A stretch of DNA of 64,000 nucleotides. It comes from Comamonas avium (GTDB taxonomy: Bacteria > Pseudomonadota > Gammaproteobacteria > Burkholderiales > Burkholderiaceae_C). Shown here piece by piece: positions 49,063 through 57,756 of this stretch (its first letter is position 1; the number at the start of each line of letters is the position of its first letter). The stretch is from contig NZ_JACSQK010000005.1 of the NCBI RefSeq assembly GCF_014836675.1, positions 172,392-236,391 of the forward strand. The letters run 5' to 3'. Both the position numbers and the translations under genes were made by a program. Under the pieces are notes generated by a model. That model ran no database searches and was not told where the DNA came from. It saw nothing but the letters and a program-made list of their open reading frames with translations.

Positions 49063-49713
49063 ATGAGCACCACCACTGAGCCCGAGCTAAGCCCCCCCCT
49101 TTCTGTTGTCACCCCCCAGGTGGTCAGACACGGCACCTATGAAGATGCGCAGGCCCTGTTTTCGGGTTCGCTCTTTGTCGGCATCACCATGATGATGTAT
49201 GCCCAGGCCGGGCTGCTGACCGGCAGCACCGCCGGGCTGGCTTTCGTGCTGCACTACGCCACAGGGCTGTCATTTGGCGGCATCTACTTTCTGATCAATA
49301 TCCCGTTTTACTGGTTTGCGTGGAAATATGTGGGCAAGGAGTTCACGGCCAAAACGTTTCTCTCGGTGGCGCTGCTGTCGCTGATCACGGAGCTGGGCCC
49401 ACGGCTGATCCATATTGACTATCTGCACCCCGCTTTTGCTGCCATTGCCGGGGGCCTGCTGATGGGCACCGGGGTATTGTTTCTGGCGCGCCACAAATCA
49501 AGTCTGGGCGGGGCCACCATTGTCTCGCTGTATGCGCAGGACCGATGGGGCATTCCTGCGGGCAAGGTGCAGATGGCCATCGATTGCGTCGTGGTGGCGC
49601 TGGCGTTGTGGGTGGTGCCGTTTGAGCGGGTAGCGTGGTCAGTGCTGGCAGCTGTTGTGATGGGCATTTTCCTGTCGGTAAGCCACCGCCCCGGGCGCTA
49701 CCAAGGCAAGTAG
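49063..49713 (+). CDS. YitT-family membrane protein
   Basis: 216 residues from MSTTTEPELSPPLSV; an in-frame ATG 69 bp upstream is less likely, and no strong Shine-Dalgarno is seen. Five to six membrane helices follow: AQALFSGSLFVGITMMMYAQ region with AGLLTGSTAGLAFVL, LSFGGIYFLINIPFYWFAW, TAKTFLSVALLSLI, FAAIAGGLLMGTGVLFL and the tail helix. This is the YitT/DUF161 family, in which G-x-x-x-G-x-x-x-G membrane motifs are typical; some members are tied to cysteine or ion transport. Function is unknown here. It converges with the soxZ gene across a shared terminator. Confidence 0.85.
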   Translation: MSTTTEPELSPPLSVVTPQVVRHGTYEDAQALFSGSLFVGITMMMYAQAGLLTGSTAGLAFVLHYATGLSFGGIYFLINIPFYWFAWKYVGKEFTAKTFLSVALLSLITELGPRLIHIDYLHPAFAAIAGGLLMGTGVLFLARHKSSLGGATIVSLYAQDRWGIPAGKVQMAIDCVVVALALWVVPFERVAWSVLAAVVMGIFLSVSHRPGRYQGK

Positions 49714-49774
49714 TCTGGACAGCTTTTGGTGCTTTGTGCATCCGTCTTCAAAACCAGTGGGGCGCATCTTCGTA

Positions 49775-49809
49775 AAAAAGCCCCGCAGGCATGGCCAGCG
49801 GGGATTTTT
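49775..49809. terminator. Bidirectional terminator between yitT-type gene and soxZ
   Basis: AAAAAAG precedes CCCCGC (49781-49786); GCGGGG (49798-49803) is followed by ATTTTT. Runs of T on both strands allow it to end both convergent genes. Confidence 0.85.
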
Positions 49810-49826
49810 GCTGCACGCGTGAGGCG

Positions 49827-50162
49827 TCAGCCTACTGCAATGGTTTTCTTGGCGGTCAGCGTCTGGCCCGCGTCGTCTTTCCACAGGAATGTCAGATCGC
49901 CACTTTGCTGGGCTTTGAACGTGAACTCGATGTACGGGTTCTGGGAGATGGAGATACCCGGATCCCAGGTAAAAATCAATTTACCTGCCATCTTGGCTTC
50001 AAAGTGGCTCATCAGGTTGCGGGGGCGCACCTGGCCGGTGGCCGGGTCGGTACGCAAGCCGCTTTCCATAACGTGTTCCATCTGCGCGCGTACACGCAAG
50101 ATGTCACCCTTGGCGGGTTTTTCATTGCTCACCCAGATGCGGGGAGGTTTGTTCATGCTCAT
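49827..50162 (-). CDS. soxZ: Thiosulfate-oxidation carrier subunit SoxZ
   Basis: 111 residues from ATG 50162, with AGGAGG six bases before it (MSMNKPPRIWVSNEKPAKGD). The family follows with RVRAQMEHVMESGLR, MSHFEAKMAGKLIFTWD, and a C-terminal half typical of SoxZ: FTFKAQQSGDLTFLWKDD. SoxZ forms the SoxYZ heterodimer that carries sulfur intermediates in the periplasm; SoxZ has no signal peptide and travels with SoxY through Tat. It is 11 bp after soxY and the last gene of the operon. Confidence 0.92.
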   Translation of the reverse strand: MSMNKPPRIWVSNEKPAKGDILRVRAQMEHVMESGLRTDPATGQVRPRNLMSHFEAKMAGKLIFTWDPGISISQNPYIEFTFKAQQSGDLTFLWKDDAGQTLTAKKTIAVG

Positions 50163-50173
50163 GGAATACCTCC

Positions 50174-50674
50174 TTACATGCCGCAGCCGCTGGCGGCCAC
50201 GGTCACCGCTTGCTTGGCCACCAGTACTTTGCCGCTTTTCATGCGGGCCAGCGCGTGGATGGTCTGCGACTGCGTCAAGCGCACGCGCACCGCAGCTTCT
50301 GCCGCACCGGTATCCACCGTCAGCAGCACCCGGCATGCCAGTGGCGAGGGGTTGAGGTCGGCCAGCACAATGATTTCTTCGCACCACTCTTGTTCAGTGA
50401 TGGGCAAGGTGACCTTGACTTTGACAGGCACTGCGCTGGGGTTGTCAGCCAGTACAGGCAAATCCAGGTGCAGGCCTTCGGTCAGCGGTGTAGCGCTGCC
50501 GATGAACCGTTCCATGGTTTTCTTGAACTCCGCAGGGTTGGGTGCCAAAGGGCCCACGATGGGTGTCTTGGCCTGGGCCATTGCGCTGCTGGGCAGTGCC
50601 AAAACCGCTCCGGCGGCGGCCGCGCCAGCCACCATGTGGCGGCGCGTCAGGGTCGGGGTATATGCAGGTGTCAT
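50174..50674 (-). CDS. soxY: Thiosulfate-oxidation carrier subunit SoxY
   Basis: 166 residues. A Tat signal is present (TLTRRHMVAGAAAAGAV, cut near AMAQA). The SoxY domain has EFKKTMERFIG, PVKVKVTLPITEQ and the swinging arm at the C-terminus with Cys164 (VAASGCGM). Canonical SoxY ends in GGCGG, so the arm is altered on both sides of the sulfur-carrying Cys. Two further cysteines (98 and 114) occur in the body. Three bases separate its start from the stop of the FCSD-like gene, so the two are probably co-translated. Confidence 0.92.
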   Translation of the reverse strand: MTPAYTPTLTRRHMVAGAAAAGAVLALPSSAMAQAKTPIVGPLAPNPAEFKKTMERFIGSATPLTEGLHLDLPVLADNPSAVPVKVKVTLPITEQEWCEEIIVLADLNPSPLACRVLLTVDTGAAEAAVRVRLTQSQTIHALARMKSGKVLVAKQAVTVAASGCGM

Positions 50675-50677
50675 GTC

Positions 50678-52018
50678 TTAGATACCGAGGAAATCGCTGA
50701 ATTTTCCATTGATCCAGGCAAAGTCTTCCTTGACCAGGTCAGGGGTGCGTACATCCATGTCGATCTGGGTCTGGTTGACTTGGCCGTTGGCATCGACCTC
50801 GTACTCGAACTTCACAGAGATTTCTTCCTGTGGGTCGCCATTGACCATCATGTAGCACAGGTTGTCTGGCAGCAAAGGCGTCACTTCCTGGCCCGCAACG
50901 CGTTGCGAGATGTTCTTGGCGACGATCTTGCCAATGAAGTTGGCCACGTGGGCGCTCTTGGGGTAGTGACCAAACTGGGGCGAAATGGCACCCATCAAGT
51001 CACCCACAAAGTACACGCTGTTGTCGGTTTTGGCCGTGAAGTAGCGCACATCCATGTCGGCCCAGCCAGTGGGCTTGCCATCAGGTGTTTTGCCGATCAA
51101 GTCAGCTGCCCAGACCATGTCTGCGGCCTGGTGCGGAGGCATCAGGATGGCATCGTCAAATTTGAACTCGCCCGCAGCAGTTTTGATGCGCTTGTTGAAA
51201 GGGTCGACCTCTTGCACACGGGCATTGGGCACGTGCGTGATGATGTCCGGGTACAGCTCGTCAAACGCCTGCTTGTAGCCTACGCCGATGGGGGCAATCT
51301 TGGGCTTGGGGTCCAGAATCAAGATCTTTCCGGGGATTTTGTTTTTCTTGATGTGCCAGGCAATCAAGCATGCACGCTCGTAAGGCGAGGGCGGGCAGCG
51401 ATGCGGTGGTGGTGGCAGGGTCATGACCAGCGTGCCGCCCTTGAAGTTCTTGACTTTGCTCTTGAGCGCCAGCATCTCCTGGTTGGGGATGTAGGCGTTG
51501 GGGAAGTGCTGGCGGGTGTATTCAATGGCGCGCTGGTCGTTGCCAAACCAGGCTTCATAGTCGTTGCGGATACCTCCGGACAAGATCAGGTAGTCATACT
51601 CGATCAGGCCATGGGCGGTGCGCACCAGCTTCTTGTCGCGTTCAAAGCCTGTGACTTCGGTCTGCACCAGTTTGTAGCCGTATTTGATGGCCGGGTGCAG
51701 CATGTCGCGGTTGATGAAATCGGTGTTCACGATATCGATCAGCCATTTGTTGCTCATGGGGCCTGACCAGAATGTGGGGTTGCGCTCCAGCAAGATCACA
51801 TCCGAGTTGGGGATCAGCTCGCGCAGATACCGTGCCGCAGTCATGCCGCCCCAGCCACCACCACAAATCACAATGCGGGGGCCTTTGCCTTCACGCGGCA
51901 GGATGCGTGACTGCGGGGTCATGATCATGGGGGCTGCAAGTGCAGACGAAGATACGGCGGTAGCCGCTGCACCCAAGGCCATGGCGGGCGGGGTCATCAA
52001 AAAGTGGCGACGTTGCAT
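50678..52018 (-). CDS. FCSD-like FAD oxidoreductase without covalent-FAD cysteine
   Basis: 446 residues from MQRRHFLMTPPA, a Tat signal, with AAGGAA before the ATG. The FAD loop is GGGWGGMTAARYL. It belongs with the flavocytochrome c sulfide dehydrogenase flavoproteins (FccB/SoxF) by its segment HRCPPSPYERAC and a C-terminal FCSD domain. The two redox cysteines are kept (Cys208 in CPPSPYER, Cys388 in NLCYMM). The Cys that binds FAD covalently in FCSD is Gly86 here (FWSGPMSN against FYTCPFSN in the neighbouring FccB). It precedes soxY by 3 bp, so I infer that it exchanges sulfur or electrons with SoxYZ. Sulfide:quinone-like activity is an alternative. Confidence 0.85.
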   Translation of the reverse strand: MQRRHFLMTPPAMALGAAATAVSSSALAAPMIMTPQSRILPREGKGPRIVICGGGWGGMTAARYLRELIPNSDVILLERNPTFWSGPMSNKWLIDIVNTDFINRDMLHPAIKYGYKLVQTEVTGFERDKKLVRTAHGLIEYDYLILSGGIRNDYEAWFGNDQRAIEYTRQHFPNAYIPNQEMLALKSKVKNFKGGTLVMTLPPPPHRCPPSPYERACLIAWHIKKNKIPGKILILDPKPKIAPIGVGYKQAFDELYPDIITHVPNARVQEVDPFNKRIKTAAGEFKFDDAILMPPHQAADMVWAADLIGKTPDGKPTGWADMDVRYFTAKTDNSVYFVGDLMGAISPQFGHYPKSAHVANFIGKIVAKNISQRVAGQEVTPLLPDNLCYMMVNGDPQEEISVKFEYEVDANGQVNQTQIDMDVRTPDLVKEDFAWINGKFSDFLGI

Positions 52019-52408
52019 GGTCAAAGTTCCTTCTTGTGGTTGGACATCGGGCAATCAAATGGACAAGCGTATGCGTGCAAGTGCTGCCGCAGGTCTTGCG
52101 GTAGCCAAGAATGCAAAGGGAACAGAAGTGACCATGCCAGCTACTGGTGAACGCATGCCTTGGCCAAGGTCGGCACAAAGCGGTGCAAGCAGCAAGAAAG
52201 TTGGCATTCAGGGCTCCTGATGTGGCAGGAGCCGCATCCATTGCATCAACGAAACTCAATAGTGCAGGCTTGAGCGTTGATCGTGTGGGCTGGCGTTGGG
52301 CCAAGCACAAACGGGCAAAGGATGAGGGAATCCCTCTTAGCCGTCACGCGGCACAAGCAGAGCTGTCTGGCGGCGATTCTAGACCACCGTGTTGCTTCTA
52401 GAAATAGT
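52019..52408. other. Intergenic region upstream of the FCSD-like/soxYZ unit
   Basis: This 390-bp gap between two minus-strand genes must hold the promoter of the FCSD-like gene unless it is read through from yeeE. TTCTAGA occurs twice (52377-52383 and 52396-52402) in direct orientation 19 bp apart, close to the yeeE stop. I see no convincing gene; short open frames here lack start signals and family features. Confidence 0.6.
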
Positions 52409-53467
52409 CTAAGCAGCGGCTTGGCTGGAAGATGGAAAGAACTTGACCGCTATCAAGGTGCCGCCAACGATGCCTGCCACCGCGGGCAAGGAGGCAATGG
52501 CCAGTGTGCTCAGGCCTGTCAGTCCTTGGCCAATCGAGCAACCGACGGCCAGCACACCACCAAACCCCATGAGAGCGCCACCCACAGCTGTTTTGGCCAG
52601 ATGCGCCGGGCTGTGAAAGCCTTCCCATTGGGCGGTTCGGGTGAGCAAGGCCATGACCAAGCCTCCGGCCAGTACGCCCAGCACCATGGCAGGGCCCAGG
52701 CTGAAAGCGCGGCCCACTGCAACTTGCAGGTAAAGCAGGTTTTCGGCAATGGGGGCGATAAAGCTCAGTGATGTGAGTTTCTCGGGGTCAAAAGGGTCCA
52801 CATCGACTGTGGCAGTCAGCCACCAGCCGAATGCAACCAGGGCTCCGATAGCGATAGCACTGATCCACTGTGCTCGGCTGCGGCGCAGGGCTGGTTGCCA
52901 CAGCGCATAGGCGGTCAATAACAGCGCGGGCAAGAGAGCCAGCAGTGCAAAGCTTGCAAGAGGCGTCCATTGCGCCGCCTGCACAACTTGGGGCAAGGTT
53001 GCGTTTTCAACGGTTGTGGGAGCCAGTGCCTGAAACCATTGGCGCACGGGCACCAGTACACCAGTCAGGCTGGCCTGTGCGCCCAGGCCAAGAAACACCA
53101 CCGTGACCAGTGCACGCAGGTTGCCGCCTGCCAGTAAAACCAGAGCGCGTGCACCACAACTGTTGGCCAGCACCATCCCAATGCCAAACAGCGCACCACC
53201 AATCAGTACGCCGGGAATGGAGAAACTGGTGCGTACGATCTGTGCATTGCCCAGATCGACCAGCCCAGCCCAGTGCAAGCCTTGTGAAGCCAGTACTGCA
53301 ACGGCCAGTGCCAAGGCAAAGGCCTGCAGTGCAGGAGCGCTGCCGCGAGGTGCTGAATTGTCTTGGCCCAGCGACTGGCGCAAACCACGCAGCAGGCAAA
53401 ACCGACCCAGCCGCGCTGCAGCGCCAAACGCGCAGCCCCAAAAAAAACCGGCCCACAAAAGCGTCAT
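52409..53467 (-). CDS. YeeE/YedE-family sulfur transporter
   Basis: 352 residues with about nine membrane helices. Hallmarks of the YeeE/YedE (TsuA) family are cysteine-containing loops: GMVLANSCGARALVLLAGGN and AVGCSIGQGLTGLSTLAI. In the characterised TsuA such cysteines pass thiosulfate through the membrane. The gene starts 4 bp after the fccB stop, so it is in one operon with the flavocytochrome genes; uptake or release of thiosulfate or another reduced sulfur compound is likely. Confidence 0.88.
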   Translation of the reverse strand: MTLLWAGFFWGCAFGAAARLGRFCLLRGLRQSLGQDNSAPRGSAPALQAFALALAVAVLASQGLHWAGLVDLGNAQIVRTSFSIPGVLIGGALFGIGMVLANSCGARALVLLAGGNLRALVTVVFLGLGAQASLTGVLVPVRQWFQALAPTTVENATLPQVVQAAQWTPLASFALLALLPALLLTAYALWQPALRRSRAQWISAIAIGALVAFGWWLTATVDVDPFDPEKLTSLSFIAPIAENLLYLQVAVGRAFSLGPAMVLGVLAGGLVMALLTRTAQWEGFHSPAHLAKTAVGGALMGFGGVLAVGCSIGQGLTGLSTLAIASLPAVAGIVGGTLIAVKFFPSSSQAAA

Positions 53468-53470
53468 GGC

Positions 53471-54748
53471 TTAACGATCCCAGATATCCGTACTGATGGA
53501 TTTGTACCATGCCGCACCGTATTCGGCCTCTGCTTTGCGAAAGCCTGCATCGGCATCTGCTGGGCTGACGCCGCCAGAGCCAGCCACTTCGATCAGCTTG
53601 CCCGCGTCGGTGCGGTAAACGCCAGCCACAGAGATGCCGTAGTTCGTGCCGATCAGGCTGTAGCAGGTGTTGGCGAAGGCGGCTGCAGGAGCAGCTTGGC
53701 CGGCCAGTTGCGCAGCAATGACAGCTGCAGCCACCTTGCCCTGGGTGTTGGCCGAGAAGCCAGATTTTGGCATGGGGGCCGCCTGCGTGGCATCGCCCAG
53801 TACATAGACATTGCTGACCAGGGTCGACTCAAAACTGTCGGGCTTGACAGGCACCCAGCCGCTGGCATCGGTGACCCCTGCACGGTCCGCGATAAAGCCA
53901 GCCTTCTGGGGAGGAATCACGTTCAACACATCGGCCTGGTGCTTGGTGCCAAACGAGGTTTCCACCTCCAGACGCTTGGCATCCACACGCGCCACTTGGC
54001 CATCATCCGATTGCTTGACCCATTCGATCATGTCGCCATACAGCGCCTTGAAGCCCTGCAAGAACAGGCCTTGCTTGGAGAAAGCGTCCTTGTTGTCCAG
54101 CAGCAGGATTTTGGATTTGGGTTTGTGCTGCTTGAAGTAGTGGGCCACCATGGCCGCGCGTTCGTAGGGGCCAGGTGGGCAGCGAAAGGGGTTGGCAGGA
54201 ATCACCATCACAAACTTGCCACCGTCAGGCATGGCGTCGATTTGTTTTTTCAGCAGCAGGGTTTGCGGGCCAGCCTTCCAGGCGTGCGGCGCCAGCTGTG
54301 AGGTGGCTTCGTCGTAACCTTCCAGCGCGCCCCAGCGCATATCAATACCGGGGGAGAGCACCAGTTTGTCGTAGCTCAGCGCCTGGCCGCTGGAGAGCAA
54401 AACGCGGCGGGCGCTGGTGTCTACGTTGTCGGCACGGGCGTGTATGACTTCAATGCCTGCCTTGCGCAAGCCATCGTAGCTGTGACCAATGCTCTCAAAC
54501 GAGCGCAAGCCTGCCAGCACCAGATTGGAGAACGGGCAGGTGTAAAAACGCTGCGCTGGCTCGATCAGCGTCACACGCACCTGGGGCGCGCGGGCCTTCA
54601 GGTAACGGGCTGCGGTAGCACCACCGAAGCCGCCCCCCACAACGACCACATGGGCTGAGCCCCCCTGGGCGCGGACGATTGCGGGCATGGCCAATGAGGC
54701 AGCACCTGCAACGGCACTGCCTAAAACTGTACGGCGATTGAATGTCAT
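53471..54748 (-). CDS. fccB: Flavocytochrome c sulfide dehydrogenase, flavoprotein subunit
   Basis: 425 residues. A Tat signal is seen (MTFNRRTVLGSAVAGAAS, cut after VRAQ). The FAD loop is VVVGGGFGGATAARYL; Cys71 in FYTCPFSN is the covalent FAD attachment site, and Cys190 (CPPGPYER) and Cys362 (NTCYSLI) form the redox disulfide. The C-terminal FCSD domain ends in AEYGAAWYKSISTDIW. It oxidises sulfide in the periplasm and passes electrons to the cytochrome subunit, encoded immediately upstream (the fccA stop and fccB start adjoin). Confidence 0.92.
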   Translation of the reverse strand: MTFNRRTVLGSAVAGAASLAMPAIVRAQGGSAHVVVVGGGFGGATAARYLKARAPQVRVTLIEPAQRFYTCPFSNLVLAGLRSFESIGHSYDGLRKAGIEVIHARADNVDTSARRVLLSSGQALSYDKLVLSPGIDMRWGALEGYDEATSQLAPHAWKAGPQTLLLKKQIDAMPDGGKFVMVIPANPFRCPPGPYERAAMVAHYFKQHKPKSKILLLDNKDAFSKQGLFLQGFKALYGDMIEWVKQSDDGQVARVDAKRLEVETSFGTKHQADVLNVIPPQKAGFIADRAGVTDASGWVPVKPDSFESTLVSNVYVLGDATQAAPMPKSGFSANTQGKVAAAVIAAQLAGQAAPAAAFANTCYSLIGTNYGISVAGVYRTDAGKLIEVAGSGGVSPADADAGFRKAEAEYGAAWYKSISTDIWDR

Positions 54749-55099
54749 TTACTTGGCCTCCTTGCTGAACCACTGGGCGAGAGCTTGGATCTGGGCATCG
54801 TCATAGCCCTTCATCAGACGGGTCATCACCGTGGCATCGCTGGCGGTGCCCGTTTTGAACGCTTGCATGCGTTGCAGCAGGTGGCGCTCACCCACACCGC
54901 GCAGTGAAGGGATACCGCCCGTGGATTGGCCATTCGGTCCGTGGCAGTTGGCGCAGGTGCCAGCCAGCACAGAAATGTCCTGCACGCTGAGGCCAGCGGT
55001 AGCCGGTGCGGACGCGGTTTGCGCCATGGCCGCAGGGGCCAGCAAAGCTGCTGCCAGCCACAAGGCTGAACGCAGTGAGGAAGCGGGGGACACAGGCAT
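54749..55099 (-). CDS. fccA: Flavocytochrome c sulfide dehydrogenase, cytochrome c subunit
   Basis: 116 residues from MPVSPASSLRS, with GGAG before the ATG. The signal peptide ends near AAMAQ. One class I heme c site is present, Cys49-x-x-Cys52-His53 (CANCH), with the axial Met at about residue 96 (TRLMKGYDD). It is a single-heme form; the Allochromatium subunit has two. It is the first gene of the minus-strand operon fccA-fccB-yeeE and accepts electrons from the FAD subunit. A SoxE-like cytochrome is an equal name. Confidence 0.88.
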   Translation of the reverse strand: MPVSPASSLRSALWLAAALLAPAAMAQTASAPATAGLSVQDISVLAGTCANCHGPNGQSTGGIPSLRGVGERHLLQRMQAFKTGTASDATVMTRLMKGYDDAQIQALAQWFSKEAK

Positions 55100-55567
55100 G
55101 CAGTCTCCTATCGCGTGCCGGAATGCAGGGGTGCATCCGTGGGTGTTTATCGTGGATAAGTGCAAGGCCCATGACCGTGCACCCTTTGGAGCGTCGCATT
55201 CTAGGTAGCACATTGAAACAACTGGTTAGAAGTTTCTGCACCCTGCATATAAGGACCGCTGGTCGGATCTCTTGCGTAGATGCGCTTTCGAATGCGGCAG
55301 GCCCAGATGATGCATGGCTACGTAAATATAGGAGCATACAGCGCTTGTTACAAAAGCGTTTCAGTGTGAAATTGCTTGAATTTCATGGAGCCCAACTTCT
55401 TTGCAAGTGCATCTTGAGTACAGATGCTTGGCATCTTTTATGAAGATGCTTTATGGATGAGTGGTGCTGCCAAAGTGCTGCGCAGGTCTTGGCGATGGAA
55501 GCGGCAAGCCATAAAAAAAGCCCCTGCAGAGATAAACCGCAGAGGCTTGGCTGGAAGTGTCAGGGCA
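55100..55567. other. Intergenic region upstream of fccA
   Basis: This 468-bp gap holds the metG terminator at 55511-55548 and must carry the fccAB promoter. The region 55200-55440 is relatively AT-rich. I recognise no gene or known operator. Confidence 0.6.
55511..55548 (-). terminator. Intrinsic terminator after metG
   Basis: On the minus strand AAGCCTCTGC (55548-55539) pairs with GCAGGGGCTT (55527-55518) including one wobble pair, then a T run to 55513. Confidence 0.8.
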
Positions 55568-57637
55568 TCAACCGATGCGCATGCCGGGCTGGGCGCCGGG
55601 GAAGGGCTCCAGCACATAGATGCCGGGCACCGCCTTTTCATCCGCGTGGCTGGCTGCCAGCACCATGCCTTCAGAGATGCCAAATTTCATCTTGCGCGGG
55701 GCCAGGTTGGCCACCAGCACGGTCAGCTTGCCTTGCAGCTGCTCGGGCTTGTACATGCTGGCAATACCGCTGAACACGTTGCGCGTCTTGCCTTCGCCTG
55801 CATCCAGCGTCAGTTGCAGCAGCTTGGTAGAGCCTTCAACCGCCTTGCACTCCACGATCTTGGCAATGCGCAGATCAATCTTGGCAAAGTCGTCGATCGT
55901 GATGGTGGGTGCGATTTCTTCGCCACCGGGTTTCACGGCTTCAACCACAGGGGCAGCCGGCGGTTCAAACAACGCATCCAGCTGTTCCACCACCACGCGC
56001 TGCATCAGGTGCTCGTACTTGCCAATGGTGTGGCCTGCGCCCAGCAGACTGTCTGCATCGGCAAACTGCAGCGGCGAGACATTCAGGAATGCTTGAACCT
56101 GTGTGGCCACTGCCGGAAGGATGGGCTTGAGGTAAATCGTCAGCAGACGGAAGGCTTCAATACAGGTGGTGCACACGTCTTGCAGGCGGGCATCCATGCC
56201 TTCTTGCTTGGCCAGCTCCCAGGGCTTGTTGGCGTCCACATAGCTGTTGACGCGGTCGCACAGCGTCATGATGTCGCGGGCGGCGCGGGCAGAGTCACGG
56301 TTTTCGTACGCAGTGACGATGCCGGCCTTGGCTTCACGCAGCTGTGTCAGCAAGGCTTGGCCGTCTTGCGAGACGGCACCCAGCTTGCCCTCAAAGCGCT
56401 TGGCGATAAAGCCCGCAGCGCGCGAGGCAATGTTCACGTACTTGCCGATCAGGTCGGAGTTGACGCGCAGCATGAAGTCTTCGGCGGTGAAGTCAATGTC
56501 TTCGTTCTTGCCGTTGAGCTTGGCACCCAGGTAGTAGCGCAGCCACTCGGGATTCATGTTCAGGGCCAGATACTTCATCGGGTCCAGGCCCGTGCCGCGG
56601 CTTTTGGACATCTTCTCGCCGTTGTTCACGGTCAAAAAGCCGTGCACGCAAATCTTGGTGGGCGTCTTGCGGCCGCTGAACTTGAGCATGGCGGGCCAAA
56701 ACAGCGTGTGGAAAGTGATGATGTCTTTGCCGATGAAGTGGTACTGCTCCAGATCAGGGTCAGCCATGTAGGCGTCGTAATCCTCGCCGCGCTTGTTGAG
56801 CAGCTCTTTGAGCGATGCCAGGTAGCCCACGGGCGCGTCCAGCCACACATAAAAGTACTTGCCCGGTGCGTCGGGAATTTCGATACCGAAATAAGGCGCA
56901 TCGCGCGAGATGTCCCAGTCGTCCAGACCTTCGCTGGTGGAGCCATCGGGGTTGGTGCGCACGCCAAACCATTCCTTGATCTTGGCAGCCACTTCGGGCT
57001 GCACATGCTTGCCGTCCTGGGTCCACTCGTTCAGAAACTCCACAGCGCGTGGGTCGGAGAGCTTGAAGAAGAAGTGCTCGGACGTCTTCATCACTGGCGT
57101 AGCACCGGACAGGGCCGAGAACGGGTTGATCAGGTCGGTGGGCGCGTAGACCGAGCTGCAGACTTCGCAGTTGTCACCGTACTGGTCTTTGGCGTGGCAA
57201 CGTGGGCATTCGCCCTTGATGAAGCGGTCGGGCAGGAACATGTTCTTTTCGGGGTCGAAGAACTGTTCAATGGTGCGCGTTTCGATAAAGCCAGCGGCCT
57301 TGAGGTCGCGGTAGATCTGCTTGGACAGCTCGTGGTTCTCCGGGCTGTCGGTGTTGCTCCAGTTGTCGAAAGCAATATGGAAACCATCCAGGTATTGCTT
57401 GCGGCCTGCGGCAATGTCGGCCACAAACTGCTGGGGTGTCTTGCCGGCCTTTTCCGCCGCAATCATGATGGGCGCGCCGTGGGCATCGTCTGCGCCCACA
57501 AAGTTCACCTGATTGCCCTGCATTCGCTGTGCACGCACCCAAGTGTCGGCCTGGATGTATTCCATGATGTGGCCGATGTGGAAATTGCCGTTGGCGTACG
57601 GCAGGGCGGTGGTAGCGAAAATCTTGCGTTGGGACAT
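55568..57637 (-). CDS. metG: Methionyl-tRNA synthetase
   Basis: 689 residues, the full-length dimeric form. The HIGH motif is FHIGHIMEY near residue 20, the zinc cluster is [17 protein letters not shown], and the KMSKS loop is [13 protein letters not shown]-terminal tRNA-binding OB domain (EMAP-like) covers about residues 585-689 ([29 protein letters not shown]). It charges tRNA-Met in the cytoplasm. A well-matched terminator follows, and about 110 bp upstream lies the end of a diguanylate cyclase gene. Confidence 0.96.
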   Translation of the reverse strand: MSQRKIFATTALPYANGNFHIGHIMEYIQADTWVRAQRMQGNQVNFVGADDAHGAPIMIAAEKAGKTPQQFVADIAAGRKQYLDGFHIAFDNWSNTDSPENHELSKQIYRDLKAAGFIETRTIEQFFDPEKNMFLPDRFIKGECPRCHAKDQYGDNCEVCSSVYAPTDLINPFSALSGATPVMKTSEHFFFKLSDPRAVEFLNEWTQDGKHVQPEVAAKIKEWFGVRTNPDGSTSEGLDDWDISRDAPYFGIEIPDAPGKYFYVWLDAPVGYLASLKELLNKRGEDYDAYMADPDLEQYHFIGKDIITFHTLFWPAMLKFSGRKTPTKICVHGFLTVNNGEKMSKSRGTGLDPMKYLALNMNPEWLRYYLGAKLNGKNEDIDFTAEDFMLRVNSDLIGKYVNIASRAAGFIAKRFEGKLGAVSQDGQALLTQLREAKAGIVTAYENRDSARAARDIMTLCDRVNSYVDANKPWELAKQEGMDARLQDVCTTCIEAFRLLTIYLKPILPAVATQVQAFLNVSPLQFADADSLLGAGHTIGKYEHLMQRVVVEQLDALFEPPAAPVVEAVKPGGEEIAPTITIDDFAKIDLRIAKIVECKAVEGSTKLLQLTLDAGEGKTRNVFSGIASMYKPEQLQGKLTVLVANLAPRKMKFGISEGMVLAASHADEKAVPGIYVLEPFPGAQPGMRIG

Positions 57638-57742
57638 AAAGAGGTCTTCTCGTAGGCGATGAAAAGCAACCTTCGATTCTAGAAGCCCTAGGCCCGGCTT
57701 GCAGCCAATGCGGGCAAGCTGTCCAAATTGCTATGTCTTTAC

Positions 57743-57756
57743 GAGCTTCTAGCGCT
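57743..57756. repeat. Half-site of the dispersed repeat at the end of a cyclase gene
   Basis: GAGCTTCTAGCGCT matches one arm of the short form at 18550-18592. It contains the stop codon (TAG on the minus strand at 57751-57749) of the dCache diguanylate cyclase gene. Confidence 0.55.

Noticed and set aside
52067-52226. About 50-codon minus-strand frame starting MPTFLLLAPLCADLG
   Set aside because: It resembles a signal peptide but has no mature domain, no Shine-Dalgarno and no CxxCH motif that would make it a small cytochrome.
55424-57655. 743-codon open frame on the plus strand opposite metG
   Set aside because: It is the exact antisense of metG, which has all synthetase motifs. The translated product has no recognisable family and reads as typical antisense of a GC-rich gene.
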